From Ectocarpus siliculosus (taxonomy: Eukaryota; Sar; Phaeophyceae; Ectocarpales; Ectocarpaceae), in NCBI GenBank assembly GCA_000310025.1, contig FN648327.1, forward strand, positions 205,722 to 269,721: a DNA stretch of 64,000 bases, written 5' to 3'. Position numbers and translations under genes: made by a program. How positions within the stretch are numbered: the stretch's first letter is position 1; each line of letters begins with the position of its first letter. The notes under the pieces were generated by a model. It was not told where the DNA came from, made no database searches, and saw only the letters and a program-made list of their open reading frames with translations. Shown here piece by piece: positions 58,767 to 64,000 of the stretch.

Positions 58767-58898
58767 TGAGTCAACCTTTTCTCTGCAACCTCTGACGCTA
58801 AGCACCCGCTACCCAACACGCGAGCGCGTAGCGCTACGCGTTCGCGTGTTGGGTAGCGGGTGCTTAGCGTCAGAGGTTGCGGAGAAAAGGTTGACTCA
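58767..58898. repeat. 132-bp near-perfect palindrome at the LTR edge
   Basis: Centre GTAGCGCTAC at 58828-58837; two 66-base arms differ at about two positions. The right arm is the LTR end plus adjacent LTR sequence; the left arm is its inverted copy running into the element. Confidence 0.9.
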
Positions 58899-59046
58899 GG
58901 ACCTTGTCATCAACGGGTGAACAGCAGGGCAAGCAAGCCCTGGATGCTAGAAGGGGTTCGCCCTTCCAGTAACACACACAAACACATGATACACGAAGCC
59001 CCCCAGATCTCCGTAGATCCGTATCTAGTGCTGAGTACATCTAACA

Positions 59047-60508
59047 TTGTTGGCCTGCTTTGTCCAACAACTAAAAAATGTTACCGACGTCGGGGGAGTC
59101 GCGCAAGAGTAGACCAGTACACTGCCGCCAACTGAAAAATGGTTCCGCCTGAAAGTAACAGACCAAGCATGTAAGCTAGAGTGATTGACAAACTCACCCA
59201 CGCGAGTCCCCCAACGCACCTCTCACGAAGCAACGACTTCACCAGACGTAGCATTAGTCCCCTATTACCACATCTCTCGGAATCTTGGGAGAGTCAAAAG
59301 CAGGCTGCAAAAAGCTAACTACGAAAAAGCGAACAGCAGGTACGCCAGAACTCATGGCGAACTCATCCGCGTCGTACCACGAAGACAAAAAAGAAGAAGG
59401 CACATACACACGCTCACACAACTCTTAACGTCCCCCAAGATGGTTCGTGAAACCGACCCTATCCAAACCCGGCGCGTAACCAGCCTCCCCCGCCATCCTC
59501 ACGAGCCCAACCAACCAAAAACAGCCCCCTCCCCCCCTGATTGGTCTCCATTCCGGAGCCGGCGCGGAACCACGCCATCTACCTGCAGCACGGTCTGTGG
59601 CACATCGCTGAAGGCGGAGGGGGCGCCCATTACCCTAGTAAGAACTTGTGCTCGGGTTGGTGCAGCAACGAGCATCGCTCAAAATAGGAGTTTCTGAAGT
59701 GAGGGCCGCTTCTGTGGCACGCGTGAAGCTTGTGTTCGCGGCAAGAAAAAAAGCGGAGGGGTTCGGAAGAGCGGGGGGGTGCTACTGACCGAAAATGTTG
59801 TTGCGTAGAGGGCGGAGGGGGGTGCATTAGCGTCTATTTGCCATCATGTGTTTCTTTCGTTTATCGCACGCTTGGCTGGGCACTCCAATCGACCGTACTC
59901 CATCATCATCCTGCCCTAGCCCACAGCCCCTTGAGAAAAGCTACGAATGTTTTCCAGCTATGATCCGAACTTCGATGAAGCTAGCTGCTGCCCTAAATGA
60001 CGCTCCGACGCGGGCTGCGTGTTATGCACTCTGTGCATTGCTCAACGTGTGGCCCTTGACTCCATCCAGTGGACACGCGTCTTTCACACTTACTCTGGCT
60101 CCAGGAGCAGCGAGGCAGCAGAATGAGACCTCCTTGAGACCTTTCCCTTTTGTGGGATCCCAGAAAACTGAACCAAGACATCCGGACCAACACGCCTCCA
60201 GGGCGGCACAACAAAAACCCCAATACATACGCAGATCTGGGAGATTTTCCGAATTCTTCCGTATACAAAAACTGCAATTTGTTTTAGTCGATCTTCGACA
60301 ACAAACTTTCATTTTATCCCACACTTCGTGTGTTGCAACACACGCAGCTCAGTTAGAAGGAGGCCGCCCCGGGTGTCAGGGCTCCTTCATACGACACATA
60401 TTTTACAGAGTGGTCGACCCCATAGGGTGTCCCCAGGGTGGGCCTACTGTTGTAGTGGTCACCTATCATGAAAGTCAACGTCGGTCGTGGCCGGTGTAGA
60501 CTACTCTG
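59047..60508. other. Repeat-bearing intergenic stretch
   Basis: Between two elements. It holds the inverted repeat fragment 59935-60305 (partner of 55556-55920). The plus frame 59185-59697 has no domain I recognise. Confidence 0.4.
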
Positions 60509-60510
60509 TA

Positions 60511-63441
60511 CAGTGGGACCCCCGGTTCAGCGACCCCCTGTTTAGCGACATGCCCTGTTTAGCGACCCCAAAAAATCGAGACACCGCTGCACCCCGGTTT
60601 ACCGACCATGTGGTGGCTAAACCGGTCGACCCCACAATAGCGACTTATTGAGCTGTTTTCAGCGAGTAACAGCGAACATCAGTTCAATTTTTGCGGAAAC
60701 CCCGCGTTGCTCCACACGCAAGACACAGCACCGCTGGACACGTACACACACGCAACATTCCGTGCGCCGATGGAGAGTTGTGGAAACAGCCGGATGTGGC
60801 ACTGCGGGCCCCAGGGGCATGATTGCCATGGTGGCTGCGGTAGACGACCGCATTGCATGTTGGGGGGGGTGCAGGTTCTCGATGGCATCGAGATGCACGG
60901 CACCTGCCACGCGTGTGCATCCAAGAACATGCAGACTTCCCCACCCGTCTTGAATCCACTCAAACGCAAAGAGAGAAAAAGCTAGATGGCGCGGGCGAAG
61001 TTGGCAGTACTGGGGGAGGAGAATTTATGGCGCCGCCGCCCAACTCGAAGATTTCGTCGCTTTTTGGATCGCTAGAAGAAGAGTGCGGGGAGTCGTGTGG
61101 TTTAAGCGAGGCAGCGTATCATCTTCGCAAGGCAAAGATGCTGTTCATCGAAGCACACGCCGCGAAACCAGCACGACAGACAGACATCACAGAGTTTATT
61201 GTTGTTTTCTTTCGAATTGCTTCATTATTTTTCTTCGGTTTCTAGGCCACACGTTGGGGAGAGAGACACACGGAACACACACCATCTCTCTAGCCACGTT
61301 GACTACGAGGCGCGGCGTTGACTCCTACGAATCCGTCTCTCTCCCCGCAAATAATACCAGCCGGGGGACTACGACTGCAAACGTAGGAGTCCCGAAACTG
61401 ACCAAAGCCCCAAATGGTACACACCATTCTACAACACCCCACTAGAAACCGAATAATCCCGCGCTTATTCCCCCACCTTCGAACGAAAAGGGATGGGAGG
61501 GCGGGATTTTTCGCTCTAATACGTTTGCATTGGGCGGCCACTGCTGTCCTTGCTTTCTACACGCGCTCTGTAGCTTCCGTTCCTCACTCAACCTGCTACA
61601 CCGCTGCGTGCTTTCTTGGCAACGGAATGACAGGATGGGGGGTTCTAGTTCTCTTCCATTGGGACCCCAGAATACCGGAGATTAAACGAAATTACAATTC
61701 GAAACTGTCACCTCAATAAACCGCAGTTTATGTTGTCTGTACGACGAATAAACTTTCCTTTTAGTTAACCCCTTTGGGTCTGCACTTTTTTTTTTCCGGC
61801 CAAAAAATGAAAGAGGCGGGAGGCAGTGCGGAGAGAGAGAGAGAAGTGCAGCAATAGAGACTGCTGTACTTGTGCACATGGAACAGCTATCTCCACCTAT
61901 AGACCATGAGGGCAGCCCGCGACAGGGTGGTAGCGACAGGCAGGGTCATAGAAAGGTTGATGGGTAGTCGCGGTGCGGCTGGTAGGGCAGATTAGCCTTT
62001 AGGCCTTCAAATGATGCGTCGTCAAGCTGCCAAAACTACTATGATAAAATCATCCATGAAAATCATCTATGAGAGGGCTTGTAGACCTATAGCCAAATCT
62101 GCACTTCTGTACTTCTCTGTCCCCCCCCTATTGTGAGCCCTGCCGGGTCACTAGAGCTCCTGTGTTTTTCCCACAAGCACACACGCACAACAGCACACAC
62201 CTCTCTTCTCATGAACGGCTCCCTGTTAGGTTCGGGCGAGGATATGTGTGGAGTTACGATAGTACATACTGTAGTGCTGTATTGTTGGACTTGTCTTACT
62301 TGCTACTGCTGTTATAATGTAGCTGCTGATACGATTGACTGCTGGATCTTAGGACTATACGATTATCAAATTTGGAATTGCAGCATTCCAGGATATCCTG
62401 GCTTTGCTGGGCTTGGTTTGCCCCTTTTGATTTGGGGCATCTATGTGGAGCTATATCTGTGTCGCAGGATACTTATTTCGACAGATGCCTGTGGCGTTCG
62501 CGTTAAGCGCAATGTGCATTTCCGCATTTTGGTATGCATACCCTGCCAGGGACGGACCTTGATTTTCCCGCTGGCACTGACGTCTTTTTCCATTGGTCAC
62601 CGGTGACCTCGGTCGATGCTAATAAAAAGACACACCTATCTATGCATGCTTATGAACTTGCCAACACCTCGCGTGAAGGGATACAGGGAAGCAACTCCAT
62701 AGCATGCCAATACACCAGCATATGCGAATGATCTATCACTGATCTATCAGAACGCCTGAAGACCCAAAAGGGTTAAGCATGATCGGTACACACTACAGCA
62801 GTATGTAGCAGAATGAAGTCACTAGCACCACGAGGTTCTTTGTCGCTTTGGAGTTCACGAACTTTCTCCGTGCCGTGGGGGGGGGGTTATTTTTGTTTTT
62901 TCGGAACGGTGCCATGATTTTGTTTGTGTTGGTCGACATGTGGAGACAGACACACATGTAGGGACAACTTGTTCTGCACGCGGGAAAACGAAACGACATA
63001 CAAGGACACCCTTTGTGAACACTTGTTGTTGAGACATACTGGTATTTAATTTAAAAGTCGGAGGGTACAACAAGCTTGCTGGTTGATTGGAATGCACACC
63101 GTATTGGAACTACTGTACTTCGCGGTTATCCACCCCAAGGTGGGTGCTTCTTCTTTCCTCCACCTTCGCATGACTGCTGCAATACAACGCATATACATGA
63201 CCCGGTCAAGAATTAAGGAATAATAACAACACACACGGAAAGACTACCCATTCGTACTTCTGCAACACGGCCACGAAATGGCGTTTTTTCCCGGTTTAGC
63301 GACCGCTGGTCGCTAATGAGGCTCCCGGTTTTTAGCGACTAGCTCCCGGTTAAGCGTCCTAAACCGGATCTAGCGACATGCCCTGAATAGCGACCACATT
63401 TCGTCGTGACACTAGGGGTCGCTAAACCGGGGCCCCCACGG
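60511..63441. mobile_element. TA-flanked element with 27-bp terminal inverted repeats (Tc1/mariner-pogo-like)
   Basis: Left end CAGTGGGACCCCCGGTTCAG and right end (reverse complement) CCGTGGGGGCCCCGGTTTAG match at 23 of 27 terminal bases. Both ends are flanked by TA (60509-60510 and 63442-63443), the target duplication of the Tc1/mariner superfamily. Subterminal GCGACATGCCCTG and many TAGCGAC/GGTCGCTA words occur at both ends. The 2.9-kb interior has no transposase I can recognise, so it is probably non-autonomous. The interior includes the dispersed 60-bp repeat at 62571. Confidence 0.7.
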
Positions 63442-63443
63442 TA

Positions 63444-64000
63444 TATTGCTGCAGCTCTGCCATCATCACCAATCAACAATATTCTGCCCTCGCAAGCATC
63501 AATCTGACTACTTTCCGACGGCACTCCGTGGCGGCAAAGTGTACTTGCTTACTTCGTTGTTCTTTCAGCTCGTTTCTCACCACGTCCTATTGTGCTCGCC
63601 GTCGCGCGACTGCTGCTGTGTGTGAACTCGGTGCCCTACCCGAGAACTTTTTCCATTTTTGGACAGATTTTTTTTCTTCCTCATGATACAACGAATCCAT
63701 CTCTATCAAAGTAATTTTGTAACCGTCGAATAAAAATCATGGAATCAAAGAAAGAACCTTGGTCACCCCGCCAGTGCATACGCGAGACGGGACTCGAAAG
63801 CGGTGGACGGTGGACTATCTACTCCGTATAAGAGATGGAACTTACGCGGTGCAAACAATTCCGTGAACAGTGAACAAGTGACTTATTGTGAGGGCCGCTC
63901 GAGCGCTCGAGTGCTCGAGTACGAAATGAAAGAGCTCAAATGAAATGCACGTGGTGAAAGGAGAACCAATGTTCTGCGCGGAGAACCGAACCAAAACTGT
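63444..64000. other. Right edge, no supported feature
   Basis: No gene seen. A perfect 14-bp palindrome CTCGAGCGCTCGAG at 63898-63911 is followed by another CTCGAG. Confidence 0.4.

Larger units (their letters stand above)
55058..59046 (-). mobile_element. Minus-strand LTR element with short (~200 bp) LTRs, interior rearranged
   Basis: Direct repeats at 55058-55265 and 58848-59046 read on the minus strand as TGTWAGRTGTACTCAGCACT ... CGCTACCCAACA, a proper TG...CA LTR. Just inside the 55265 end (minus direction) is GAGTAGGGGGAC, a good polypurine tract, so 55058-55265 is the 3' LTR. The interior holds Ser/Asp-rich minus frames (58046-58480), tandem duplications near 57045-57215, and foreign fragments at 55556-55920, 56045-56292 and about 56300-56950. 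No intact reverse transcriptase or integrase was found. Flanks do not give a matching target duplication. Confidence 0.6.

Overview
This is a eukaryotic nuclear window: large spliceosomal introns with clear GT-AG (one GC-AG) borders, exons joined in conserved phase, CAG/CTG runs, abundant LTR-retrotransposon debris, two runs of N (11115-11362 and 54104-54203) and roughly balanced base composition. The style (short exons in long introns, one LRR per exon, secreted CBM6 and LRR proteins) fits a stramenopile, most likely a brown alga of the Ectocarpus type. That assignment is inference; no rRNA or organellar marker is present.

Four host genes can be rebuilt by hand. (1) Minus strand, 7348 to off the left edge: a FANCM/Mph1-type DNA-repair helicase with an N-terminal RanBP2-type zinc finger. 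Five exons are in phase, and a 4.3-kb intron carries an OTU-protease remnant. (2) Plus strand, 8493-16556, head-to-head with FANCM: a half-length fimbrin/plastin with two calponin-homology domains (one actin-binding module), seven exons, 410 aa and a Gly/Ser/Pro-rich tail. (3) Minus strand, 21150-26587, convergent with (2): an unrecognised protein built from tandem copies of a four-exon module (A-B-C-D), every intron in phase 0. (4) Minus strand, 43078-53475: a receptor-like gene with signal peptide, CBM6, leucine-rich repeats, Pro-rich linker, seven-bladed lactonase-type beta-propeller, transmembrane segment and Cys-rich tail. It carries an in-frame TGA and one damaged LRR, so it may be a recent pseudogene.

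Between the genes lie mobile elements. 30504-36478 is a gag-only LTR element whose 0.75-kb terminal direct repeats are nearly identical. 37404-42881 is a decayed LTR element carrying a broken NADAR domain and a possible aspartic protease, with stem-loop arrays in its LTRs. 55058-59046 is a minus-strand LTR element with about 200-bp LTRs and a 132-bp near-perfect palindrome at one LTR. 60511-63441 is a TA-flanked element with 27-bp terminal inverted repeats. Smaller items are a dispersed ~60-bp repeat (five copies), a tRNA-derived SINE-like unit, two related minisatellites ending in TTAGGG-like sequence, an NcoI-palindrome minisatellite and several microsatellites.

The four host genes do not form one pathway. 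Two (the module-repeat gene and the receptor-like gene) look extracellular, and the receptor-like gene is the best candidate for an undescribed system.
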